DNA of 64,000 bases from the NCBI RefSeq assembly GCF_029168945.1, contig NC_083604.1:74292211-74356210 (forward strand), given 5' to 3'. The notes below the pieces were generated by a model. The model saw nothing but the letters and a program-made list of their open reading frames with translations. It was not told the origin of the DNA and searched no databases. Below, in pieces: positions 22,225-33,204 of the stretch. Source of the stretch: Cannabis sativa. Lineage: Eukaryota > Streptophyta > Magnoliopsida > Rosales > Cannabaceae. A program made the position numbers and the translations under genes. The stretch's first letter is position 1, and each line of letters starts with the position of its first letter.

Positions 22225-23131
22225 TGTAGGAAATTTAAGATAGAAATTTACTATCTTGTCCCTACACCAACAAAACAAACAGATCAGTAATTAAGGTCAA
22301 TTTCGACCTTTCACTGTTCAAAGACTTTTCAAAGTCTGAACACTCAAAACGGCTTCGTTTTGTGTTTGAACAAAACCAAAGACTCGAGAATCTTCTCAGT
22401 CACTTTCTCTCTTTCTCAGTCTTCTCTCAGAAACCATAGCAGAGAGTTTCTCTCTGAGAAACTCGAAGCCAAACCCTAGAAACCCAGAAATCCCAAACAC
22501 AAACCCAGCAAAAAGATCAGATCTACAATGATCTGATCTTTACACATATACACACACACAAAACAGTAAAGCTTTAGGGTTAGAAAACACCAATTTTTTT
22601 CCCGAAGTTCACCAACGAGTTGGCTACGTCTCCGTTTGAGCTGCTCCTCAAATTTGAGAGCTCGATTCCACTATCAAGATGTTTCAAACATACAACAATG
22701 AAGATTCCAAATCACAGGTAACAATTTCAGACTGGTAATCTTCTTTTTAATACATGTATTTAGTGTTTAATCCCTCTCTCTCTCTAGATCTAACTCTCTG
22801 TGTGTTTCTGTGCATGTGTGAGCTTGGATTCTCCCTTCTTCAAGTCTTCTTGCTCTGGATCTTGAAGAACTCACTCAACCACCCAGATCTGGTTGTTGCT
22901 TGAGGTATATATAGATCTAGGGTTTTTATTTTGCTTCTGAATGTATTAGTTAGGTAGTTACAGGAAGTAGTTAGGAGTGGATTTTTAACCAAATCCAGTC
23001 TAACTAATTTCTGTTAGGGTTATTAGAGACCGAAGGTCAACTTAGGGATTTTGCATGTATTTCCTTTTCTGTCCTTTGTGTCAAGTTGTATTTGGTCTTA
23101 ATATCAGTGTAAGTGGAGGTTTAATCTAACA
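22225..23131 (-). repeat. LTR of young copia (3' LTR in element orientation)
   Basis: 907 bp, TG...CA bounded, essentially identical to 27553-28459. The adjacent interior, read on the minus strand, ends with the purine tract AGGTGGAAAT. Confidence 0.95.
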
Positions 23132-23216
23132 ATTTCCACCTAAACCTTCACTGAACTGATATAGTAGTGGTCGAGTCAAATCTGAGGGTCATAGCTCTGT
23201 GATCCAAAGGATCACA

Positions 23217-26200
23217 TTATCCTTGATCCAACCCTATTAAGTTTAAACAATGTTTAAACTTAGATAGGGTGATCACTTTAGTCCCCATGTCTGCAGGGTT
23301 CTCTTCTGTAGGTACTTTGTCAATATTTATGTGTCCCTGTGTCACTTTATCTCTGATGAAGTGGTACTTTATTTCTATGTGCTTGGTTCTGTCATGGAAC
23401 ATAGGGTTTCTGCATAGGTGTACACAACTCTGGCTATCAGAGTAAATTACTGGTTTAGAGTCTAGTAATCTTAGCTCTTCTAGGACTCCTTTAACCCATA
23501 TGCTTTCTTTAATAGCCTCTGTAGTTGCAATGTATTCTGATTCAGTTGTGGATAATGCCACAACAGGTTGTAATTGGACTTTCCAACTTACACAATTCCC
23601 CCTAGTAGTAGTATGTAGGCTGATGTAGATTTCCTGCTGTCCCTGTCCCCAGCATAGTCTGCATCACTGAAGCATTCTATTGCTGTGCTTCCTTGTTGCT
23701 TTTTGTACTTGAGTCCTAGTTTAGTTGTCCCAATTAGGTACCTTAGTAACCATAGCAAGCCAGTGTGTCTTACCAGGATTTGTCATGAATCTGCTAAGTA
23801 CACTAATAGCATAAGCAAGGTCAGGTCTAGTGCTTACCATTAGGTACATAACAGATCCAATAGCATTTGCATAGGGAATTTTACTCATTTCCTCCTTCTC
23901 AGCTTTGCTCTCAGGGCATTGCTTCTTAGATAATGTAAACTGTGTAGTTATAGGTTGGCTGGCAATTTTAGATCCCTTCATTGAGAATTTCTCAATTATC
24001 TTGTGTATGTAGTCTTCCTGATTTAGGATAAGTGTCCCTTCTGCTCTGTTTCTCTTAATAGAGATTCCCAAAATCTTAGTAGCTTCCCCTAGGTCTTTCA
24101 TTTCAAACTCAGTCTTGAGTAGGCCCTTCATTGTGTTTACTCTTGCCCTTTCCTTACTGATTATAAGCATATCATCTACATACAGAAGTAGATATATGAC
24201 TTTATTAATATCAGTACCTTTATAGTACAAACAGTGATCATAGTAACTCCTAGAAAACCCCAGTTTTAGCATAAATCCATCAAACCTTTTATTCCATTGC
24301 CTAGGAGACTGTTTTAACCCATACAGTGACTTAACTAGCTTGCATACATAGTTTTCCTTCCCTTTTTCAATGTATCCTTTAGGTTGTCTCATGTAGATCT
24401 CCTCCTCTAGTTCACCATGTAGGAAAGCAGTAGTAACATCCATTTGGTCAATTTCAAGGTTGAATTGAGTAGCTAGACTTAGCATTATCCTTATAGTCTT
24501 GTATTTTGCAACTGGTGCAAATACTTCATTAAAATCTATACCCTCTTTCTGTGTAAACCCTTTGGCCACTAACCTGGCCTTATATCTTATAGGTTCATTC
24601 TTAGTTCTGCCTTCTTTCTCCTTGAATAGCCATTTACAGTCCACTATGCTCTTATCTTTAGGTTTAGGTACCACAATCCAGGTTTTGTTTTTCTTAAGAG
24701 ATTCCATCTCTTCATCCATTGCACCTTTCCATTTCCTGGAATTTGGTCCTTTAATGGCCTCTTCATATGATTGAGGTTCATTATTGACCATTTCCAATTC
24801 ACTCATAAAGGCATATGCAATGTCTTCATCCCAAATATTAAAGCTATACTTAGGATTAGGTTTTGGTACCCTTCTGCTCATGTCCCTGACCAATTGGTAA
24901 TCCCCCAAGTCTTCTTGAGTCCCTTCATCAATAAGGCCAGTATTATCATCATCAGGTTCCACCTGAACACGGTCCCTGTGTTCCACTCGAACTCGATCTC
25001 CCTGGTTCTGTTCAGGTGTGTTCACTGTTTGTTCCACCTGAATAGATCCAGATCCTTCATTTGCAGTGTTACCTGCATTTTCAGTGTCTTTTGTACCTGC
25101 ACTAGGGTTAGAAGAAATAGGCAAACATGGAAAAATGTCTTCCTTAAATATTACATCCCTGCTATTGATAGTTTTAAAACCCTTTTGTTCCCAAACCCAA
25201 AGTCTATATCCCTTAACTCCTTCTGGATATCCCAGAAAAACACATTTCATAGCCCTAGGTTCTAATTTCCCAACACTTTGGTGTGCATATGCTGCACAAC
25301 CAAATACTCTGAGATTAGATAAGTTAGGAGGTTTACCAGACCATTTTTCCTCTGGAGTTTTGAATCCATTTACCTTTGGATGGACTCCTCGTTAATTAAG
25401 TACACAACCGTTAAAGCCGCTTCTCCCGAAACCTTGTGATAGTCCGCATTGCAACGATAAGCATCTCACTTTGTTGAGAATGGTTCTGTTCATTCTCTCT
25501 GCAACTCCATTCTGTTGGGGTGTAATTCTAACTGTTCTGTGTCTCTGTATGCCATTTTCTTTACAATAATTGTTAAACTCTTCATTACAAAATTCTAATC
25601 CATTGTCAGTCCTTAGAGTTTTTAATTTTTCATTTGTTAAATTTTCCACAAGTGTTTTCCACTGTGTAAACTTAGAAAAAGCCTCATTTTTATGTTTTAA
25701 CAGAAAAATCCAGACTTTCCTTGAAAAATCATCAACAATAGATAAAAAATAGACACAGCCACCATGAGTACTTGTTTTCTCTGGTCCCCACAGATCAGAG
25801 TGAACATACTCTAGTATTTTCTTAGTGTTGTGTGTGCCAGTGGAAAATTTCAGTCTATGATGTTTTCCAAGTACACAACACTCACAAAAATCAAGTTTGC
25901 ATACCTTGTCTTTACCTAGTAGGTTCTGTTCACTCATTAGTTGCAGTCCTTTCTCACTTATGTGTCCTAGCCTCTTGTGCCATAGCATTGCATTTGAGTC
26001 ATCACTGTTGCTGTGAGCAGTATAATTACAAGGTACAACTGGTTGTCCTTTTAAGTAATATAAGCCTCCATCTTTGTGTCCTTTCATGATAGTTAAAGCC
26101 CCTTTACTTATTTTCATTTGGCCAGATTCAATTTTGCTAACAATGCCTTGGTCATCTAGAACACTTAGTGAAATTAGATTCCTGGCTAGATTAGGAACAT

Positions 26201-27323
26201 ATCTAATTTCACTTAGAGTTCTGACCATTCCATCATGCATTTTAAAACTGATAGATCCAGAACCTTGTATATCACAAGTTTGATTGTTTCCAAGTATAAC
26301 TCTGCCCCCATTTGTTTTCCTGAAATCAAACATGAAAGCTTTATTATTAGTCATGTGGAAAGTGCAACCAGAGTCAAGGATCCATTCATCTTTGATGGAT
26401 GGTCCAACTTGGTACACTTCACCACTTTCATATCCAGCAGTAACATTAGCATCATGCATATCAGATTTAGGTTTAGAATTTGAGTATTTAGAATCTCCCT
26501 GTCCATGTGGTTTTTGTTTGTTATTTCTTTTCAAGAAATAACAATCTCTTTTAAAGTGCCCAGGTTTACCACAATTGTAACAACCATTAGTTTCATCAGT
26601 ATTTCTTGTGTTTGAATTTGATCTGCCTCTTTGATAGCCTCTTGGTTTGTTTGAGTTTCTTCCTTGACTTCTGCCTCTGTTATTCCAAGGCTTTCTTGGA
26701 CCTGGTTTGCCTCTACTCAGGTTGACTTCACCATTTGAATGTCCACCTTTCTCTGTTCTCATTTCTAAGTCTTTAGATTTGAGTGCAGAGATCACCTCCT
26801 CTAGGGTTATAGATGTCCTTCCATACTTAATAGCAGTCTTGACTTCTCTGTAGGATTCAGGTAGTGAATTTAGGATAATGATAGCCTGGTTTTCATCACT
26901 TAGTGCCTCATTTTCTCCAGAATTTGCAAGTTCAATATGCATCCTTAAGAATTCATCCAAATTTTGATCAAGAGATTTGGATGAACTCATTTTAAACCCA
27001 AAAATCCTTTCCTTCAAGAAAATCTTGTTGGTTAGTGATTTCTGTTGAAACTGTTCTTCCAATTTCTTCCAAATCTGGGCAGGGGTTTCCTCCTTGTCTA
27101 TTAATCTGATTATAGCATCTGATAGATTGAATATCATGATTCCAGTTGTAGTTTCCAAGTATTCTTCTTGTTGAATCTTGGTAGTCCCTTCTGGCCATTC
27201 TATAGGATCATTAAGCACTCTCAACAGTTTCTGTTGAGCCAAGAGTGACTTAATTTTCCTTCTCCAAATCCTGTAATCACCAGAGCCATCAAACTTGTCA
27301 ATGTCAACCTTTAAATTGCTCAT
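23217..27323 (-). pseudogene. Copia gag-pol polyprotein with frame breaks
   Basis: Starts at ATG 27323 (MSNLKVDIDKFDGSGDYRIW, a gag of the UBN2/DUF4219 type). In order follow a zinc knuckle CYNCGKPGHFKRDC (about residue 250), protease WILDSGCTFHMT, the integrase HHCC region (RLGHISEKGL...CECCVLGK), and the integrase core with D, D and E in HSDLWGP, TDNGLEF and NGVAERMN. The frame breaks between about 25445 and 25390: small shifts and a TAA at 25394-25392. It resumes with LRVFGCAAYAHQ and reverse transcriptase (YVDDMLI near 24173) to 23721. Two more breaks (near 23760 and 23595) separate it from RNase H, which reads STTESEYIATTEA and stops at 23217. Tnt1/Tork-like affinity is my impression. 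In copia elements the polyprotein drives cytoplasmic reverse transcription and integration. Confidence 0.93.
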
Positions 27324-27539
27324 AGTTAATGAATTGAAATAATGTAAAATAAAGATAAGTGTTAATAGGCAATTTAATTTGTAAAGATAATTATAATGTG
27401 TCCCAGAAATCCTTTGTTAAAGATTTCAAGTTGATCTGGTTGAGTTCTTGAATTTCTTGTTTAGATTTCTTGATTTCTTGCTTGTGTTTTCCTCCTTCCT
27501 GATGAGTTTGATTGTTGATCCTTTTCCAGCTTTAACCAA

Positions 27540-27551
27540 GCTCTGATACCA
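27540..27551 (-). other. Primer-binding site (initiator tRNA-Met type) of young copia
   Basis: The minus strand reads TGGTATCAGAGC, complementary to the 3' end of plant initiator tRNA-Met and adjacent to the LTR boundary at 27553. It fixes the transcription direction of the element. Confidence 0.92.
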
Positions 27552-27552
27552 T

Positions 27553-28459
27553 TGTAGGAAATTTAAGATAGAAATTTACTATCTTGTCCCTACACCAACA
27601 AAACAAACAGATCAGTAATTAAGGTCAATTTCGACCTTTCACTGTTCAAAGACTTTTCAAAGTCTGAACACTCAAAACGGCTTCGTTTTGTGTTTGAACA
27701 AAACCAAAGACTCGAGAATCTTCTCAGTCACTTTCTCTCTTTCTCAGTCTTCTCTCAGAAACCATAGCAGAGAGTTTCTCTCTGAGAAACTCGAAGCCAA
27801 ACCCTAGAAACCCAGAAATCCCAAACACAAACCCAGCAAAAAGATCAGATCTACAATGATCTGATCTTTACACATATACACACACACAAAACAGTAAAGC
27901 TTTAGGGTTAGAAAACACCAATTTTTTTCCCGAAGTTCACCAACGAGTTGGCTACGTCTCCGTTTGAGCTGCTCCTCAAATTTGAGAGCTCGATTCCACT
28001 ATCAAGATGTTTCAAACATACAACAATGAAGATTCCAAATCACAGGTAACAATTTCAGACTGGTAATCTTCTTTTTAATACATGTATTTAGTGTTTAATC
28101 CCTCTCTCTCTCTAGATCTAACTCTCTGTGTGTTTCTGTGCATGTGTGAGCTTGGATTCTCCCTTCTTCAAGTCTTCTTGCTCTGGATCTTGAAGAACTC
28201 ACTCAACCACCCAGATCTGGTTGTTGCTTGAGGTATATATAGATCTAGGGTTTTTATTTTGCTTCTGAATGTATTAGTTAGGTAGTTACAGGAAGTAGTT
28301 AGGAGTGGATTTTTAACCAAATCCACTCTAACTAATTTCTGTTAGGGTTATTAGAGACCGAAGGTCAACTTAGGGATTTTGCATGTATTTCCTTTTCTGT
28401 CCTTTGTGTCAAGTTGTATTTGGTCTTAATATCAGTGTAAGTGGAGGTTTAATCCAACA
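27553..28459 (-). repeat. LTR of young copia (5' LTR in element orientation)
   Basis: 907 bp, identical in length to 22225-23131 with two differences seen. It contains a CT-rich tract (TCCCTCTCTCTCTCTAGATC) and, on the minus strand, serves as the upstream promoter LTR. Confidence 0.95.
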
Positions 28460-28738
28460 GTGAGTTATACTAACACAAGGAGAAATAACACCATTAAACC
28501 CTTGAAAATGAACCACAAACAACAAACCCAGAAAAAATTAAAAAATCTCAAAACACAGAGCAAAATGCTTAGACTCTGCCACTATCGACTCCTTCTTCTT
28601 CACTTGTCAAACTGGGGTCGTCCACCTTTCCATCCATCTCGTAGACTATATCCATTAAACTTGATTATATTAACTACTTGGTATGGATCCACCTTGGTCA
28701 TCTCATATAACTAAACCTAACTTTTCATCTACATTGCT

Positions 28739-29205
28739 TCACTGATGCTGATTTGGCATCCTGTCCCGATGATCAATGAAGCACCAGTGCTGAATTATTG
28801 CATCTTCCTTTGTATGAATCTCATCTCTTGGTCCTCCTCAAAGTAGAAAGTTGTCTCTCATTCTAGTAGTACTGAGTACCGTGCTCTTGCAAATGGGGCT
28901 TCTTAAGTGTTTTGGATTGAATCTCTCCTTGTTGAACTCAACATCACCTTAAATTTTGCTCCAACCATGTACTGTGACAATGTCAGCACTCTCTAATCCA
29001 AATCTCCATGCCCACACCAAACACGTTGAGCTTGACTATCGTTTTGTTCGTGAACATGTACTCAACCTGCCAAGGGTCTCCTGCATATATATGCTCCTTC
29101 TACTGATCAGATTGTGGATTGTTCAATGTAACCACCGGTTACTTCTTGCTTTCACGAGCTCCGTACCAAACTCACCGTTCTACTTAGTCTGCTGAGTTTG
29201 CGAGG
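28739..29205 (+). pseudogene. Copia RNase H remnant of the old element
   Basis: Plus-strand coding remnants in shifting frames, matching the end of copia pol: GATGCTGATTTGGCATCCTG (DADLASC), then TCTAGTAGTACTGAGTACCG (the SSTEYRALA box), WIESLLVELN, MYCDNVSAL, NPNLHAHTKHVELDYRFVRE and a final segment ending at the purine tract before the LTR. Stops and frameshifts are frequent. It belongs to the 22001-29385 element, not to the young one, which is on the opposite strand. Confidence 0.85.
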
Positions 29206-29208
29206 GGA

Positions 29209-29385
29209 TGTTCAACCATAATTAATGAACTGTTTTAATTTGTATTCAAATTTTGGCTTTTTCTATCTTTTGCTATGTACTTCACACGTATACCCTGGTC
29301 CCCTCTTCTCTTTAACTATTTAGCTTGTACCAATCTGATTATTTAATGAATATATACAACATTATTTTACCCATTCCTTCTGACA
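29209..29385 (+). repeat. 3' LTR of the old copia element
   Basis: About 177 bp, TGTTCAACCATAATTAATGA to TTCTGACA, followed by the duplicated target ATATG. Diverged relative of 22001-22178. Confidence 0.85.
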
Positions 29386-29519
29386 ATATGCATGTATTAT
29401 CTCAAAAAATAAATTAAAAAATTAAAAAAAAAAATAGTTGATATGGGCTATACCCTCATTTGAAAAAAAAAAAAGAAAAATAAAAAAGCAAACATAAAAA
29501 GTTTATGTAGAGCTCTTTC

Positions 29520-30320
29520 AATACATCGTATTGTATTGTATTGTATTAAGTTGGATTGTAATATATTGTATTAGTATTATTTAATACAATATTATCACTA
29601 CAAGAAATGTCACTTTTAATGTGCTGGCAAAAGTTGGTATTGCGCTAGTAAAATAAAATTTACCCATGATGTGTTGGCAAAAGGGGGTTGGCAAATCAAT
29701 GTTGGTATTAGAACTTTTGCCAACATAAAATGAAAAGCGCTGACAAAAATGACTTTTCCCAACACATAAATGCGCTAGTAAAAGTTAAATTTTAGCCACT
29801 GCAAATGTATGCTGGTAAAACTTTGACCTCTTTGCCAGTGCAGTTTGAGAAATGCGCTGGTAAAAGTTACTTTTACTAGCGTAGTAGCGAACTGTGCTGG
29901 TAAAAGTGACATTTCTTGTAGTGTATGCTTAGTATTGACTTGTATTAATAGGTTGTGTAAAATTATAATATATATTTTCAATAAACTCGATCTCAGTATA
30001 ATTTGAGTCTGGGCCCAGTACGGGTCTGGGCATCGGTCCAGTGTTTGGTCTAGGTCCCGAGTCCTGTCAGAAGTCTGGGTCTAGGTCAAGCCTCGAGTCC
30101 GGATTGGGTCCCGTGTCTTGGGTCCCGGGTCCAGATTGGACATTGAAGTTTTGTATTTATTATAATACAAGTTAATACAGACCATTTGTTATGTATTAAT
30201 AATACAACTTACATTGTATTAAAATTTTTAATCTTAATAATTAATACAATACATTGTTTTGTCCAAACATAGTATTATTTATTATTTAATACAATATTAC
30301 CCTTATCCGGCCTACCAAAC
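29520..30320. repeat. ATACAA-rich repeat with GGGTC minisatellite
   Basis: Both sides consist of TTGTATTA/TAATACAA units in opposite orientations (for example 29527-29555 and 30160-30300). Between them at about 30000-30145 is a GC-rich run of degenerate GGGTC(T/C)GGGTC-like units. The right side ends near GGCCTACCAAACAAGC. The arrangement resembles a MITE with AT-rich arms and a minisatellite core (compare 59934-60424, which has a similar GGGTC-type core). Exact ends are not fixed. A CACTA MITE (29596-29923) has inserted in the left arm. Confidence 0.55.
29596..29923. mobile_element. CACTA MITE (328 bp), second family
   Basis: Begins CACTACAAGAAATGTCACTT and ends AAGTGACATTTCTTGTAGTG: perfect terminal inverted repeats of at least 20 bp, flanked by TAT at 29593-29595 and 29924-29926. 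The interior repeats GCTGGTAAAAGT / GCGCTAGTAAAAG and the inverse. Non-coding. The family differs from the MITE at 16054-16383. Confidence 0.93.
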
Positions 30321-30612
30321 AAGCTCATAGTATGTAAAAGTGATACTTGAATTGTTAAGAATTAATTAATTACCATTAATATTAGTTAAGCCATTGTGAT
30401 TGCATTGCAATGAGATGATTACATTGTTTTTATTGTTGGTCTCCATGATCCCAACATTAGGGCCACTTGCCACACTCTTATTAGTGTTACTAACCCTTTT
30501 AAAGGGTATAAATACAATATGATACCCTCTAACTCTTTTGAGTTGAGAAATGCATTTTCAAAACTGTGTAATTTTTTTTACTATTGGCATTTGAGAAGAA
30601 AGACTTGCAACC

Positions 30613-31290
30613 ATGTCGTCCAATTCTCAGGCTCCATAATTACTCACAACCACTGCTACAATAGGTGTTGCAAGCCCGACCATCGTTGTTGTTCAACCCA
30701 ACTACACTCAATCCTTTAATACCCTAACCCTTTCATCTGAAGCTTGATTGAAAAAATTATGTTTTATGGAAGACCATGGTTTTTACTGTTATACGAGGTC
30801 ATCAACTTGATGGCCTTATTAATGGTACAAGACCAAGTCTTCCAGAGTTTTTTCATAGTCCAACAACAGCACAAGGAGAGCATGGTTTTGGAGTAACTAT
30901 CAATCCTTAGTTTGAGTATTGGATTGTCAGTGACCATCTCTTAATGGGTTGGCTATATATACAACTTTATCAACTGAAGGAATTTCAACAAAGGTAATGG
31001 GATGTGAATCATCAATTGCATTATGGAAAGCCCAGGAAAACCTATATGGTGCACACTCAAAATAAAAAATGGATGATACTCAAATTTTGATCCAAACAAC
31101 ACACAAAGGTTCAAACTCCATGAAAGAATATCTGAAGTAGAAGAAGGCCTCGTATGACTCACTAGCATTAGCACGAGAGCCTTATCCAAAGAAACAACTC
31201 ATATCTAATGTCACATCTGGCCTAGATATTGAATACTTACCAATTGTCTTGTAAATCGCGACTCATCCCTCTACTACTTGGCAAGAATTG
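30613..31290 (+). pseudogene. Copia gag remnant
   Basis: From ATG 30613 (MSSNSQAP) the frame soon shifts, but a clear copia gag follows: NYVLWKTMVFTVIRGHQLDG, TRPSLPEFFHSPTTAQGEHG, YWIVSDHLLMGWLYI, ALWKAXENLYGAHS-like sequence, TQILIQTTHKGSNSMKEYL and SLALAREPYPKKQLISNV. Several stops interrupt it. Upstream at 30506 is AGGGTATAAATACAATATG, resembling an LTR promoter, and ATTGGCATTTGAG near 30584 could be a decayed primer site. It is probably the 5' part of the same dead element whose integrase piece is at 34627-35160. Confidence 0.75.
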
Positions 31291-31304
31291 TAGGGATACA
31301 ACCA

Positions 31305-31460
31305 TGTGTATCTACTAAAATCATCAATAAAGTGTATATAGCATTTGGAAATTTTCCTGCATCATCAATAAAGTGTATATAGCATTTGGAAATTTTCCTA
31401 CATCATCAATAAAGTGTATATAGTATGTGTATCTACTAAAATCATCAATAAAGTGTATAT
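31305..31460 (-). repeat. 41-bp tandem repeat derived from inverted copia integrase
   Basis: The 41-bp unit CATCATCAATAAAGTGTATA... is repeated about 2.5 times at 31361-ish spacing, then a fourth partial copy follows CTACTAAAAT. On the minus strand the unit reads YIHFIDDFSRYT, the integrase signature of copia. A piece of integrase has therefore been inverted relative to the gag at 30613 and tandemly duplicated. Confidence 0.65.
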
Positions 31461-31965
31461 CTTGTCGCCTCTAATTAATTTTTCAAATACCATGTCAATG
31501 GAAGGCATATAATTTGAGCGGGAAAGTTTTGGCCTATTTGCAACTATTGCTTATCAACTTTATATTGTCGCCCCTAATACTATTTTATCGCTTCTTGATT
31601 TAACGCCCAAATTGTGACTTCTACTAGCGGTGGTTGTAGTATAGATCAGGCGGTCGATTCCACACGGAGGTGATTATAGACAAAAGCGTTAGTAGAAAAA
31701 TAGAAACAAAGGTTAATAAATAGGTGATAATAGGAACAAATGATTGTGTGGTTTTTGATTTGATAATAAATATTAAAAAGAAGTAAATAAAGGTGTAAAC
31801 AATAGCAAAAGAAAGGAAAGGCTTCAAGAATCATCCATATGGTTGTTTAGCTATTTTGTACCTTTGATTCACAAAGTTGATAAATGATTTAACATTAAAT
31901 TTTATTATATTTTTGAGTACACAAGTTCTTGCAAATAAAAGAAATGATTTAATCTTATGTAGAAC

Positions 31966-32194
31966 CAATGACGGACCCATGATTTTTACTTTGTGGGGGC
32001 TAATTTATCATAAAAAAATATTTATAGCTACATTATAATCACTTTTACTAAATTTATTTAATTTTGTGGGGGCTTTTCTACTATTTTGGCCTATAATTAT
32101 TAAATAAAAAAATTTACATTTAATTTTTTAAAAGACAATATTTTTGTTCGTGGGGGCTATAGCCCCCACATCAATCTTAATGGGTCTGTCCCTG
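31966..32194. mobile_element. hAT-like MITE (229 bp)
   Basis: Termini are CAATGACGGACCCAT and ATGGGTCTGTCCCTG (inverse), with inner inverted blocks GTGGGGGCTA / TAGCCCCCAC. A perfect 8-bp direct repeat TGTAGAAC flanks it at 31958-31965 and 32195-32202. The 8-bp duplication and CA...TG ends fit hAT. Non-coding. A right-end relative (GTGGGTCCGTCCCTATG) lies in intron 3 of gene 1 near 13780. Confidence 0.88.
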
Positions 32195-32353
32195 TGTAGA
32201 ACCTAGAAATGACATTATACATCAAGCAATAATGCAATAAAAGATTAAACATGAAATTAAAACATCAATATTATATTTACTAAATAGAAACACATAGAAA
32301 GAGCATGACTAATCCTATATATTTTTAGTAAAAATAATGACAAAGAAATAGAA

Positions 32354-33196
32354 GGGAAATTTGATTTTCTATACTTAGAAAATCTTAAAATTTTTTCCCT
32401 AAACCAAAAATTTAAACCCTAAAAAAACTATACCTTTTTTTTTCAAAACCCCAAAAATACCCTCAAACTCTCACAGCATCTCTCTTTCTCTCTCTATCTC
32501 GGCATCCCACACCCCAGGTCCGATGGTCGGACCATGGGGTCCGATGGGTCCGATTGGTCGGACCCCATCGGACTGGGCTTTTTTTTTTTCTTCATTCGAT
32601 TTGAGAGAGACTTAGAGAGAGGGGGTCCGATGGTCGGACCATGGGTCCGATGGGTCCGATTGGTCGGACCCCATCGGACCCCATGGTCCGACCATCGGAC
32701 CTGGGGCTTTTTTTCCTTTTTTTTTTTTTTTTGCTTTCGATTTGATGGACCGGCGGTGAAGAGGGGGCCTGGGATTCGTGGGCTTCGACCGTCGGTGATG
32801 GGGGGCCTGGGATTCGTGGGACCGACGGTGAACTGGGCTTCGACCGTCGTTCGGGTTGGGGTTGGGATTCGTGGGTGAGGGTGGTTCGGGTTGGGGTTTT
32901 CGTGGGTGAGGGTGGTTCGGGTTGGGGTTGATCGTGGGTGAGGGTGGTCGACGACCGTGGGTGAGGGTGGTTCGGGTTGGGGGTTGATCGTGGGTGAGGG
33001 TTTTCGTGGGTGAGGGTGGTTCGGGTGAGGGTGGGCGGTTGGGGTGAGATAGAGAGAGAGAGAGATGATGCAGAGAGAGAATTGTGAGGGGGTATTTTTG
33101 GGGTTTTAAAAAAAAGGTATAGTTTTTTTAGGGTTTAAATTTTTGGTTTAGGAAAAAAATTTTAAGATTTTCTAAGTATAGAAAATCAAATTTCCC
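32354..33196. mobile_element. Long-TIR element (843 bp) with GC-rich minisatellite core
   Basis: Inverted arms of about 110-150 bp begin GGGAAATTTGATTTTCTATA and continue with ACTTAGAAAATCTTAAAATT and CCCTAAAAAAACTATACC. The 8-bp repeat AAATAGAA flanks it at 32346-32353 and 33197-33204. The core is GC-rich. At 32518-32700 are self-complementary GGTCCGATGG / CCATCGGACC units that fold back on themselves. At 32860-33035 is a tandem array of GTGGGTGAGGGTGGTTCGGG-like units. An open frame at 32534-32878 is a by-product of the repeats. Terminal bases GGGAAATTT match the MITEs at 12570 and 60466, suggesting a related family. Confidence 0.85.
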
Positions 33197-33204
33197 AAAT
33201 AGAA

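Larger units (their letters stand above)
22225..28459 (-). mobile_element. Young Ty1/copia retrotransposon, full-length, minus strand
   Basis: 6235 bp with two 907-bp LTRs (22225-23131 and 27553-28459) that begin TGTAGG and end AACA. It is flanked by GTGAG at 22220-22224 and 28460-28464. The primer-binding site TGGTATCAGAGC (complement of tRNA-iMet) lies on the minus strand at 27551-27540, next to the upstream LTR. A purine-rich AGGTGGAAAT just inside 23132 is the likely polypurine tract. Domain order on the minus strand is gag, protease, integrase, reverse transcriptase, RNase H, which defines copia. I found only two LTR differences (G/C near 23000 versus 28327, T/C near 23127 versus 28455), so insertion is recent. 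It sits inside an older copia element. The coding region has several frame breaks, so it probably moved using proteins from another copy. Confidence 0.97.
22001..29385 (+). mobile_element. Old internally deleted copia element with short LTRs (host of the young element)
   Basis: Two related LTRs, 22001-22178 and 29209-29385, both run from TGTT to a common end ACCCATTCCTTCTGA(T/C)A. They are flanked by ATATG at 21996-22000 and 29386-29390, a perfect 5-bp duplication. Next to the left LTR is TGGTACCAGAACC (22179-), resembling a tRNA-Met-type primer site. Before the right LTR is the purine tract GCGAGGGGA. The interior is split by the young copia insertion. Apart from that insertion only about 0.8 kb of interior remains, an N-terminal gag-like start and a C-terminal RNase H remnant, so most of gag-pol is deleted. 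The LTR divergence shows it is much older than the element inside it. Confidence 0.9.

Noticed and set aside
24499..26541. Plus-strand open frames inside the young copia
   Set aside because: Antisense shadows of the minus-strand gag-pol gene.
31305..31460. CRISPR-like direct repeats
   Set aside because: Contiguous 41-bp tandem repeat without spacers in a plant genome; derived from copia integrase.
32534..32878. 114-aa open frame in GC-rich DNA
   Set aside because: Lies in self-complementary and tandem repeats inside a long-TIR element; composition artefact.
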